Source of the DNA: an uncultured Blautia sp.
GTDB taxonomy: Bacteria; Bacillota; Clostridia; Lachnospirales; Lachnospiraceae
Assembly: GCA_945872375.1 (NCBI GenBank)
Contig: CAMBYR010000085.1
Span: 1-7,877 of the forward strand
Length of the DNA: 7,877 bases
Direction of reading: 5' to 3'
Shown here: positions 1 through 5,280 of the stretch, piece by piece
Position numbering within the stretch: position 1 is the first letter of the stretch
How the letters are laid out: each line of letters starts with the position of its first letter
The notes under the pieces: model-generated
The model's database searches: none
What the model saw: the letters and a program-made list of their open reading frames with translations, nothing else
Told to the model about the DNA's origin: nothing
Program-made: the position numbers and the translations under genes

Positions 1-310
1 TCCATCCTCTGCGAAGCCTTCTCCTGTAAAGAAAACAAAGTACTGCGCCAAGCGGAACCATTACCAGCAAATTTCCCCAGAACAGAGGCTGTTCCCGCTG
101 AAATACCACATGTGCGATCCACGCAATTCCATAAACCATCCAGGTTACAGTCAAAATCCCTGCTCCCAGTGCGGCAGGCCATTTTGCCCAGCAGAGATTT
201 ATCTTTTTTTTCGTTACTCCCTGTATTTCTGCTCCCGGAAAAAGAGAGATAAAGTCTGTCAGCTCTTTTCCGATCAGGATACAGATTATCAGATAATATA
301 CACCAAGCAT
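1..310 (-). CDS. Partial polytopic membrane protein, function unknown (5' part only)
   Basis: This reverse-strand frame opens at the ATG at 310 and stays open to the window edge, giving 103 residues without a stop. An AGGAGA ribosome binding site lies at 321-316, seven bases from the ATG, which fixes the start; the frame is also open further upstream with another ATG at 352, but that one has no good ribosome site. The product has a hydrophobic N-terminus (about residues 2-14), a second membrane segment (about 45-70, rich in Trp, Ala and Gly) and a third (about 77-95), followed by a basic stretch (YRRRLRRG) that should stay in the cytoplasm. It looks like the start of a multi-spanning envelope protein. 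I do not recognise the family and propose no reaction. The small forward-strand frame over the same bases looks like its shadow. Confidence 0.6.
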   Translation of the reverse strand, partial: MLGVYYLIICILIGKELTDFISLFPGAEIQGVTKKKINLCWAKWPAALGAGILTVTWMVYGIAWIAHVVFQREQPLFWGNLLVMVPLGAVLCFLYRRRLRRGW

Positions 311-383
311 TTGTTTCTCCTGTTTCTGTAAGACCGGACCATCCCCGGCCATACGCAGCTCATCATTTTTCCATTCTTTATCC

Positions 384-389
384 AGTATA
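384..389 (-). promoter_or_regulatory. Possible -10 box for the membrane protein gene
   Basis: TATACT reads on the minus strand at 389-384, about 74 bases before the ATG at 310. No convincing -35 box lies 16-18 bases upstream, so this is only a candidate. If real, the membrane protein gene is transcribed separately from the amidase gene that ends at 447. I found no intrinsic terminator between the two genes. Confidence 0.3.
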
Positions 390-446
390 GCAGAATCCCC
401 TTCCCTTTCCTAGAGAATTCACTGTTTTTTCGCAAATCCTATTCTT

Positions 447-1142
447 TTAATCCGGCATTGCCAGATAATTTATAATTCCTTTTGTCAGGGCATCCGCAAC
501 CTTCTGCTGATAAGCCTCCTGCTGCAGAAGCTCTGCTTCTTCCCCGTTAGTCAGGAAACCACACTCCGCAATAACAAGCACTCCCTCACTTCGCTTCAGA
601 AGATAATAGGTGGTATTCGCTTTCGCAGACCGTGGACGTTCCACAGAAAGCTCCGTATTCAGGCTTTCCTGAAGAGCCTTCGCCAGCTTCTCGCCCTGAA
701 CGGAATGTTCATAATAAAATACCTGCGGGCCTTTTACAGAAGGATCCTGATAACTGTTCTGGTGAATACTCACTGTCAGTAAAGGCTCTGTTTCATTGAT
801 TAATGCAATCCTCCGCTGCATATCCTGCGATTTTTTGCTGTGAGAGTCCTCGTCATACAGTCCGGCATCTGTTTCCCTCGTCATAACCACTGAATATCCA
901 GCCTTTTCCAGCGATTTTTTCAGTCTCCGGGCAATTTCCAGGTTGATCCCTTTTTCTTCCAGGCTTCCGATGCCGATCATTCCGGGATCATCCCCGCCAT
1001 GACCGGCGTCCACAACGATCACCTTCCCGGTGCTTTTCGGCTCATTCAGATCTGCCGACACCTCTGCAGCCTGCCTGGCAAGGACCCAGAAACACAAAAT
1101 CAGCAGAACTGCCATAAATGTTTCCGCGATATGTTTCTTCAA
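447..1142 (-). CDS. cwlD: N-acetylmuramoyl-L-alanine amidase, CwlD-like (Amidase_3)
   Basis: This is a zinc amidase that cuts the bond between N-acetylmuramic acid and L-alanine in peptidoglycan; CwlD in Bacillus acts with PdaA to make the muramic delta-lactam of spore cortex. From the TTG start the product has 231 residues: a signal peptide or anchor (about 1-30, KKHIAETF then a hydrophobic core), then one Amidase_3 domain. Zinc and catalytic residues are all present: H48 in DAGHGGDDPG, E63 in LEEKGINLEIA, H127 in SIHQNS and E193 in AECGFLTN. The QVFYY and YYLLKRSEGVLV stretches and the total length fit CwlD better than large vegetative amidases. I chose TTG at 1142 because GGAGGG lies nine bases upstream and the signal peptide then starts at residue 1. 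The in-frame ATG at 1205 has no ribosome site and would put 21 odd residues in front. It follows the GH18 gene by 69 bases, probably in one transcript, with a hairpin over its ribosome site. Confidence 0.85.
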   Translation of the reverse strand: MKKHIAETFMAVLLILCFWVLARQAAEVSADLNEPKSTGKVIVVDAGHGGDDPGMIGIGSLEEKGINLEIARRLKKSLEKAGYSVVMTRETDAGLYDEDSHSKKSQDMQRRIALINETEPLLTVSIHQNSYQDPSVKGPQVFYYEHSVQGEKLAKALQESLNTELSVERPRSAKANTTYYLLKRSEGVLVIAECGFLTNGEEAELLQQEAYQQKVADALTKGIINYLAMPD

Positions 1143-1148
1143 TGCAAA

Positions 1149-1192
1149 ACACCCTCCGGCATATTTACTTAAATATATGTATCGGAGGGTGT
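1149..1192 (-). promoter_or_regulatory. Hairpin burying the cwlD Shine-Dalgarno sequence
   Basis: In the minus-strand transcript, ACACCCTCCG (1192-1183) is perfectly complementary to CGGAGGGTGT (1158-1149). The 24-base loop contains an inner AUAUUU/AAAUAU stem closed by AAGU. The 3' arm contains the GGAGGG (1157-1152) that serves the TTG start at 1142, so the folded RNA would hide the ribosome site. A short TGTTTTGC follows the stem, so partial termination between the GH18 gene and cwlD is an alternative reading. The pairing is seen directly; the regulatory role is inferred. Confidence 0.55.
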
Positions 1193-1211
1193 AATTATCA
1201 ATCATTCTGTT

Positions 1212-2861
1212 TTACTGAAGGTTATCACTGATGACCTGCCAGATGCCGCTGTTCTCAAATCCCAGCTTCCACTCTGCCACGCCTGCAAGACCATACTTCG
1301 GAACCAGTTTTACTTTTTCCGCAATAGACTGTGCATCTTCCACCCAGATCTGGTAAGTATCTCCTTCCAGCTCATAGGTCGCATAATTCTGGCCTGTGGT
1401 CTCGTCCCAGTAGGGTGCCGCCTGATTGGCAGCGATCGCTTCCTGTGCAGCATCCATACCGATGGCTTCACTGGTGAGGGCCGCTCCTGATGTTCTCCAG
1501 AGTCTGGTATAGAACGGGATCGCATGAATCACCCGTTCTGCCGGAACCTCCGTCAGAGTGTCCTGAATTCCCTTTTCCACCCATGGGAGGGAAGCTACGG
1601 AACCCGCTTCCTCGGAGCCGGAATAATGTTCGTCATATCCCATCACGACCACATAGTCTACCACACGGCCCTGCTCTGCACGGTCATAATGGCTGGTAAA
1701 GTCTTCCGGAACCGGATTGTCCACAGAAAGAACCATATTGTATTTATGACATTCAATGGAAAGCTCTCTCAGAAATTCAAGGAAATGAATCCCCACATCT
1801 TCACTGAGATACTCAAAATCCACGTTAATTCCATCCATTCCCACTGCCCATGCTGCCTGAACAAGCTGGAATACAAGATTCTGCCTGGAGGATGTTTTGG
1901 AAAGAACTTCAGTGGTAGAAATATTTTCGCTGAAATTGTCTACCAGACCCCAGACACGTATTCCTCTGGCATGTGCTTCATTGACATATTCCGCAGAAGA
2001 AATATTGGAAATATTTCCCTCATTATCCTGAATGGAAAACCAGGTGGGGGAGAGTACATTCACACCGGTGACATTTGCAAGTGTTTCGGAAAGATAGGCA
2101 TTTGCCTCCACCGTTGTCACCTGATGCCATGCCATATTCACCGGAACATCCATGGAAAGATAAGTATATTCTTCCCCAATAGATTCACGGGAGAAGGTTG
2201 TCGCTTCCGGTGCAGATATCTTATCGTTCTCGATATAACCGATATATCCATCCGGGGTGGCTACCTGTGTCCACTCCTCCAGACCTTCCATATAACGAAG
2301 CTGGTCCCCGGCATTCACTCCCGTAAGGACTTCCGCCTTGATTCCTCCACGGTAACGCACATAGCCTTCTTCCAGCACTGTAACTGTCTGCACATCGGTA
2401 AAATCACACTGGATGGCAACTCTCGCCGGATTGCTATAAACAAATGTGTCAAGATCCGTATATTGTTTAATGAAGGACAGGTTCAGATAAACATTTCCGT
2501 CGCGAAGCCATATTTCTCCGCCAGGCTCCTGCGATGCAGGAAAGCCCAGAAGCTGACCCGGTGTTGCATACAGGATTCGAACACCTTCCGGATCCCAGTA
2601 AAATCTCTGATTCAGATAGCTGTTGACGATTTCCAGCGGAAGGTAAATGGCCTCTTCCTGCTGAATGCCTCTCTGTTCCAGCTTCTCCGTGCCAATTACA
2701 ATCGCAACTTCTCCTTCTGCAGGCTGTCCGTAATATTCCGTCAGATCCATACGCTCCTTCGTAGGCGTATATTTCATCACCACATGTACAACTGCCCCGA
2801 TCGCACCTATCAGAATGATCAGAAAGCATACGATCAGAACCGGCATGTATCTTTTTTTCAT
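1212..2861 (-). CDS. Membrane-anchored SH3 and glycosyl hydrolase family 18 protein
   Basis: The product has 549 residues. An N-terminal anchor (about 5-29, after MKKRYMP) puts it outside the membrane. Residues about 45-150 resemble the copper-amine-oxidase N-terminal type of wall-associated domain (YLPLEIV, RILYATP). About 156-214 resembles a bacterial SH3 domain (VRYRGGIKAEVL, WTQVATPDGYIGYI). About 238-549 is a GH18 barrel. The catalytic motif is DGINVDFE (343-350) with the acid E350 and D348 present; the first of the two inner Asp positions is Asn (N346). MGYDEH (407-412) and AEWKLGF near the end match other GH18 core strands. Spore cortex-lytic GH18 proteins of the YaaH/SleL type have a similar barrel, so N-acetylglucosaminidase action on peptidoglycan is likely but not proven. 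I chose the ATG at 2861 because AGGAAG (2873-2868) lies six bases upstream and the anchor then starts at once; in-frame ATGs at 2885 and 2897 lack this. It precedes the cwlD gene. Confidence 0.85.
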   Translation of the reverse strand: MKKRYMPVLIVCFLIILIGAIGAVVHVVMKYTPTKERMDLTEYYGQPAEGEVAIVIGTEKLEQRGIQQEEAIYLPLEIVNSYLNQRFYWDPEGVRILYATPGQLLGFPASQEPGGEIWLRDGNVYLNLSFIKQYTDLDTFVYSNPARVAIQCDFTDVQTVTVLEEGYVRYRGGIKAEVLTGVNAGDQLRYMEGLEEWTQVATPDGYIGYIENDKISAPEATTFSRESIGEEYTYLSMDVPVNMAWHQVTTVEANAYLSETLANVTGVNVLSPTWFSIQDNEGNISNISSAEYVNEAHARGIRVWGLVDNFSENISTTEVLSKTSSRQNLVFQLVQAAWAVGMDGINVDFEYLSEDVGIHFLEFLRELSIECHKYNMVLSVDNPVPEDFTSHYDRAEQGRVVDYVVVMGYDEHYSGSEEAGSVASLPWVEKGIQDTLTEVPAERVIHAIPFYTRLWRTSGAALTSEAIGMDAAQEAIAANQAAPYWDETTGQNYATYELEGDTYQIWVEDAQSIAEKVKLVPKYGLAGVAEWKLGFENSGIWQVISDNLQ

Positions 2862-2907
2862 TTTTATCTTCCTTTCGGTTTGCATTTCAATAGGCAATTT
2901 CCGTTCT

Positions 2908-2916
2908 ATTATATCA
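2908..2916 (-). promoter_or_regulatory. Extended -10 promoter for the GH18-cwlD unit
   Basis: TGATATAAT on the minus strand (2916-2908) is a perfect TATAAT with the TG of an extended -10, about 47 bases before the GH18 start at 2861. No good -35 box lies 16-18 bases upstream, which is common for extended -10 promoters. The surrounding DNA is AT-rich, so a chance match is possible. A sporulation sigma factor promoter was not evident by eye. Confidence 0.5.
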
Positions 2917-2992
2917 TAAACAAAAAATATTGCATTATTATTTTCGACATTTTCAAACTTTTTTCACAAACGACGTTTTCTTTTCTGCTGAA

Positions 2993-3048
2993 GGGATTCC
3001 CCAACGGTTCTGTATGAGGGGAATCTGTCCGTTTTTCCGGGGAATCCC
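2993..3048. repeat. Three-copy GGGGAATC inverted/direct repeat
   Basis: GGGATTCCCC at 2993-3002 is the exact reverse complement of GGGGAATCCC at 3039-3048. A third partial copy, GGGGAATC, lies between them at 3018-3025. The first copy could thus pair with either of the other two (loops of 15 or 36 bases). The repeat sits between the end of the small gene at 3065 and the GH18 promoter. There is no T-run after the stem on either strand, so it is not a standard intrinsic terminator. It could be an operator, an mRNA 3' end or an antiterminator-like switch. Confidence 0.5.
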
Positions 3049-3064
3049 ATTGTTACATCCTCCA

Positions 3065-3295
3065 TCAGACAGCCGGATCGGGAAATGAATCCCCGGGAAC
3101 AAAATCAAAGTTCACCTTTGCGATCCTGCCGTTTTCATCCTCTGTATAATCCCGCATATAACCGCCGTTTTCTGCGATGTTACAGGCCTCCGCTATAACG
3201 GCAGCACTGCTGAGAACACCATTCAGATACAGGAAAATCCCCTGCTCTTCATAGCACTCCAGTTCCTCACGCAATTTTTCTGCGGAATCACTCAT
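3065..3295 (-). CDS. Small acidic protein of unknown function
   Basis: A 76-residue product that I do not recognise. The first 18 residues look like an acidic helix (SAEKLREELECYEEQG), followed by FLYLNGVLSSAAVIAEACNI and a C-terminal GGYMRDYTEDENGRIAKVNF stretch that looks like short beta strands. There is no signal peptide, membrane segment or CxxC pair; the two cysteines are C14 and C38. The amino-acid mix is protein-like and the frame ends cleanly, so I think it is a real gene. The ATG at 3295 has only a weak ribosome site next to it. The perfect AAGGAGGG sits 33 bases upstream with no ATG, GTG or TTG in this frame between them, so the start is uncertain. It lies upstream of, and in the same direction as, the GH18 gene, but 203 bases and a promoter candidate separate them. 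Confidence 0.6.
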   Translation of the reverse strand: MSDSAEKLREELECYEEQGIFLYLNGVLSSAAVIAEACNIAENGGYMRDYTEDENGRIAKVNFDFVPGDSFPDPAV

Positions 3296-3366
3296 TTGCT
3301 CTGTTCGTGATATATTTATCGTATACTGCCCTCCTTTCTCTATATATTCTAAGAAAACACCATTAA

Positions 3367-3504
3367 GGTTCTGAGAAAAGAGAATCTGCTGCCGAGATTG
3401 AATTTAATCCTGGGAAACTGCCGATGACACAGCGAAACGCTGCATGGAGAACTTCCGGCAATGACGTGTGTAATAGAAATATGGGGATGTATCATGTAAG
3501 TTGA
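3367..3504. other. Candidate structured RNA, dispersed repeat or gene remnant
   Basis: This stretch is richer in GC than its flanks. It contains CAGCG-AAA-CGCTG (3430-3442), nested inside an outer TGCCG (3419-3423) / CGGCA (3456-3460) stem. On the plus strand the frame stays open for 45 codons up to the TGA at 3502, with the reading NPGKLPMTQRNAAW in the middle and no ribosome site before its ATG at 3424. It could be a structured leader RNA of the leftward gene, a dispersed element that carries an open frame, or the remnant of a gene. I recognise no known RNA family. Confidence 0.3.
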
Positions 3505-3557
3505 TGCTGTATTATTTTCGTTCTTCTATCTGAAGCAGGATTTCTTTTCCTGTTCCC

Positions 3558-3566
3558 ATTATAACA
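3558..3566 (-). promoter_or_regulatory. Possible leftward promoter with long leader
   Basis: TGTTATAAT on the minus strand (3566-3558) is an extended -10 with a perfect TATAAT. A poor TTGCAT lies 16 bases further upstream. If used, it would give the small gene at 3295 a leader of roughly 255 bases that includes the structured stretch at 3367-3504. Support is limited to the -10 match. Confidence 0.35.
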
Positions 3567-3657
3567 ATTTTCAAACAGGATGCAATACTTTCCGTCAATT
3601 TATCTGTTTTTTTCGAATTAGTTTCCAAATATTTTATAAATAGGTAAATTGAATTTC

Positions 3658-3686
3658 TTTACAGAAACTCACTTGTGTTATATAAT
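3658..3686 (+). promoter_or_regulatory. mecA promoter, sigma-A type
   Basis: TTTACA (3658-3663) and TATAAT (3681-3686) are separated by exactly 17 bases, close to the housekeeping consensus. Transcription should start near 3693, about 30 bases before the mecA ATG. AAGGA at 3710-3714 is the likely ribosome site, nine bases from the ATG. Confidence 0.8.
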
Positions 3687-3723
3687 ATAATGAACTGGAA
3701 TATCAGATCAAGGATGTGATTTA

Positions 3724-4461
3724 ATGAAAATAGAAAAAATAAATGAAAATCAGATTCGCTGCACGCTGACCCGTGAAGATCTGGAACATCATCATATCCG
3801 TATCAGCGAACTCGCCTACGGCACAGAAAAAGCGAAAAAACTTTTCCGTGACATGATGCAGCAGGCACAGATGCAATTCGGTTTTGAAGCTGACAATATT
3901 CCGCTGATGATCGAAGCCATTCCCATCAGTACCGATGGCATTGTTCTGATCATTACAAAGGTAGAGGATCCGGAAGAATTGGATACCCGTTTCTCCAAGT
4001 TTTCCCCTTTTAAAGAAAGCGATTCAGCAGAGCCGCTTCAGTTTGATGGTGCAGACAGCATTCTGGATATCTTTCAGCGGCTTCGCGACGCAAAGCTGAA
4101 AAGTTCTTCTGCTCCGGCAGCAGAAAAGGAACCGGTAAATGAAACACCTGCTCCCGAGGCTGCCCCGGTCAATCTGATTCGTCTGTATACGTTCCGCGCT
4201 CTGGATGATGTCATTGCGGCTTCCCATGCTTTGAACGGATTTTACGATGGAGAAAATACTCTTTATAAAAGCAATTCTGACAGCAGTTACCTTCTGGTAC
4301 TTCGTCAGTCCTCATGCAGCCCCGAAGAATTTAACAAGGTCTGCAACATTCTTTCCGAGTATGGTTCCGGACGTGCATTTACCGCATCCGGTGAAGCTTA
4401 TCTGCATGAGCACGGACAGCAGATCACTGCAAATGCACTGCAGGCACTGATCCTGTTATAA
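3724..4461 (+). CDS. mecA: MecA-family adaptor protein for ClpC
   Basis: MecA-type adaptors bind unfolded or specific substrates through the N-terminal domain and deliver them to the ClpC unfoldase (with ClpP) through the C-terminal domain. In Bacillus the best-known substrate is ComK. The 245-residue product begins MKIEKINENQIRCTLTREDL, the typical MecA opening, followed by an AYGTEKAKKLFRDMM helix and GIVLIITKVED (about 72-82). A Ser/Pro/Ala/Glu-rich linker (about 125-150) separates this from the C-terminal domain (about 151-245), with LYTFRALDDVIAASHAL and YLLVLRQSSCSPEEFNKVCNILSEYG matching the ClpC-binding fold. It is slightly longer than the B. subtilis protein, mainly in the linker. 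It stands alone, with its own promoter and a terminator behind it. No clpC or competence gene is in the window, so its local substrates are unknown. Confidence 0.9.
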   Translation: MKIEKINENQIRCTLTREDLEHHHIRISELAYGTEKAKKLFRDMMQQAQMQFGFEADNIPLMIEAIPISTDGIVLIITKVEDPEELDTRFSKFSPFKESDSAEPLQFDGADSILDIFQRLRDAKLKSSSAPAAEKEPVNETPAPEAAPVNLIRLYTFRALDDVIAASHALNGFYDGENTLYKSNSDSSYLLVLRQSSCSPEEFNKVCNILSEYGSGRAFTASGEAYLHEHGQQITANALQALILL

Positions 4462-4504
4462 AAGGTCCCGAACTGCAGCGATTCTTGTATATTGTAAAAA
4501 TGAT

Positions 4505-4534
4505 AAAAAAGACTGGCGCAGATGCCAGTCTTTT
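4505..4534. terminator. Bidirectional terminator between mecA and the DUF1858 gene
   Basis: GACTGGC (4511-4517) and GCCAGTC (4524-4530) form a perfect stem with a GCAGAT loop, extended by AAAA/TTTT on both sides. It gives a T-run in both directions, so it can end mecA (stop at 4461) and the convergent gene that stops at 4551. Confidence 0.9.
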
Positions 4535-4550
4535 CTATGTTCATTGGAAA

Positions 4551-4751
4551 TTATGCTCCCAGAAAATCATTGATCTGCTGAACCAGAATATCTACATCCA
4601 GTCCATGAACCATCGCTGCTTCCTCAAGAGACTCCATCTGAGAAGACGGACAGCCAAGACAATGCATTCCTGCTCTCATAAGAATCGGTGCAATATTTGG
4701 ATCAAGGTTCAGAAGCTGACCAATAAGCATCTCCTTGGTAACTTTTGCCAT
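4551..4751 (-). CDS. DUF1858 redox-disulfide domain protein
   Basis: A 66-residue stand-alone DUF1858 protein (the family also described as the hybrid-cluster-protein-associated redox disulfide domain). The layout is complete: an opening ITKEMLIG-like segment (VTKEMLIGQLLNLDP), then APILMRAGMHCLGCPSSQMESLEEAAMVHGLDVDILVQQIN. C31 and C34 form the CxxC pair that could cycle between thiol and disulfide. The true biochemical role of the family is not settled; redox partnering is inferred from the CxxC and from fusions to hybrid-cluster proteins. The start is secure: AAGGAGGAAATAAAA precedes the ATG at 4751. It has its own promoter and faces the ferredoxin gene across a shared upstream region. No hybrid-cluster protein gene is nearby. 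Confidence 0.9.
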   Translation of the reverse strand: MAKVTKEMLIGQLLNLDPNIAPILMRAGMHCLGCPSSQMESLEEAAMVHGLDVDILVQQINDFLGA

Positions 4752-4783
4752 TTTTATTTCCTCCTTATCGTAATGATGCTATT

Positions 4784-4812
4784 ATTATAATACGAAACCC
4801 ACCAGGAATCAA
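4784..4812 (-). promoter_or_regulatory. Promoter of the DUF1858 gene
   Basis: On the minus strand TTGATT (4812-4807) is followed after 17 bases by TATAAT (4789-4784). The start of transcription would be near 4777, leaving a short leader before the AAGGAGG. The operator-like repeats begin about 22 bases upstream of the -35. Confidence 0.75.
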
Positions 4813-4834
4813 CGGTCAGATTTTAAAAAGATGT

Positions 4835-4892
4835 GTAACTCAGTACTTTCAGTTACTGTTCACTCCGTTCTCAGTAACACTTTCACAGTTAC
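4835..4892. repeat. Cluster of GTAAC/GTTAC half-sites, candidate shared operator
   Basis: Four half-sites alternate in orientation: GTAACT (4835-4840), AGTTACTG (4851-4858), CAGTAAC (4872-4878) and CAGTTAC (4886-4892). GTTACTG and CAGTAAC are exact inverted copies. The left pair and right pair are themselves near-repeats: CAGTA-CTTTC-AGTTAC at 4841-4856, and the same blocks with two short insertions at 4872-4892. AAAGATGT occurs on both flanks (near 4827 and 4893). The cluster lies between the two divergent promoters, so one dimeric or tetrameric regulator could control both genes. The regulator is unknown. Confidence 0.5.
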
Positions 4893-4914
4893 AAAGATGT
4901 TTAAAATTTTATAC

Positions 4915-4943
4915 TTGTAATCCTGTGCAAGATAAGTTAGAAT
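4915..4943 (+). promoter_or_regulatory. Promoter of the ferredoxin gene
   Basis: TTGTAA (4915-4920) and TAGAAT (4938-4943) are 17 bases apart. The leader to the ATG at 5001 would be about 50 bases and ends in AAAGGAGG. The half-site cluster ends 22 bases upstream of the -35. Confidence 0.65.
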
Positions 4944-5000
4944 GTTCATAGAACCTGAACAAGGGACTAAAGAAGTATATTTTTAAAGGAGGATACTACA

Positions 5001-5171
5001 ATGGCATATGTAATTACAGACGAATGTGTAAGCTGCGGAACCTGCGAAGGTGAGTGCCCATCTGAGGCTATTTCTCAGGGTGATGATCATTACGTAATCG
5101 ATGCTGACGCATGTGTAGAGTGCGGAACCTGCGCTGAGGCATGTCCTACAGGCGCTATCGTAGAAGAATAA
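5001..5171 (+). CDS. 2[4Fe-4S] ferredoxin, clostridial type
   Basis: This small electron carrier passes low-potential electrons between enzymes such as pyruvate:ferredoxin oxidoreductase and hydrogenase. The 56-residue product starts MAYVITDECVSCGTCEGECP and has the second cluster motif CVECGTCAEACPTGAI. Cluster ligands are C9, C12, C15, C19 and C38, C41, C44, C48, i.e. two complete CxxCxxCxxxCP motifs. Length and two-fold symmetry match the classic clostridial ferredoxin. AAAGGAGG ends eight bases before the ATG. The gene is monocistronic, with a strong terminator 40 bases after the stop. Its divergent partner is the DUF1858 gene. Confidence 0.95.
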   Translation: MAYVITDECVSCGTCEGECPSEAISQGDDHYVIDADACVECGTCAEACPTGAIVEE

Positions 5172-5211
5172 TCATCTTTGGATAAGTAAATTTGTCCATA
5201 CTAAACAGCGT

Positions 5212-5247
5212 AAAAACGGACTGCGGCATTGCCGTCAGTCCGTTTTT
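5212..5247. terminator. Bidirectional terminator between the ferredoxin and MerR genes
   Basis: AAAAACGGACTGCGGC (5212-5227) pairs with GCCGTCAGTCCGTTTTT (5231-5247) around an ATT loop, with one bulged T. T-runs follow on both strands, so it serves the rightward ferredoxin gene and the leftward MerR gene that stops at 5281. Confidence 0.95.
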
Positions 5248-5280
5248 TTTGCAGAAACACACACTCTCTTGCATGTGACC

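Larger units (their letters stand above)
3296..3723. other. Gene-free region between divergent genes
   Basis: About 430 bases separate the small acidic protein gene (-) from mecA (+). It holds a perfect SD for the leftward gene near 3330, a stretch of 45 open codons with hairpin potential at 3367-3504, a leftward extended -10 candidate near 3560 and the mecA promoter at 3658-3686. I see no tRNA, no recognisable riboswitch and no insertion-sequence ends. The right half is strongly AT-rich, as expected for promoter DNA. Confidence 0.6.

Noticed and set aside
110..331. A 73-codon plus-strand frame at the left edge
   Set aside because: The opposite strand carries a frame with a ribosome site and clear membrane segments; this one looks like its shadow.
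1143..1205. The extra 21 N-terminal residues of the amidase from ATG at 1205
   Set aside because: No ribosome site precedes that ATG, the region encodes the hairpin, and the TTG at 1142 has an ideal ribosome site and begins a standard signal peptide.
1524..3017. A long plus-strand open frame (497 codons) opposite the GH18 gene
   Set aside because: It is the antisense shadow of a well-supported GH18 coding sequence; its Cys/His/Ile-rich composition has no recognisable domain and no ribosome site was seen.
3400..3480. A known riboswitch (cobalamin, c-di-GMP, ZTP or fluoride type)
   Set aside because: None of the conserved core sequences I know for these classes could be found; only simple hairpins are visible.
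5179..5198. Small hairpin TGGATAA/TTGTCCA just after the ferredoxin stop
   Set aside because: It is weak, has a G-T pair and no T-run; the strong terminator at 5212-5247 explains termination.
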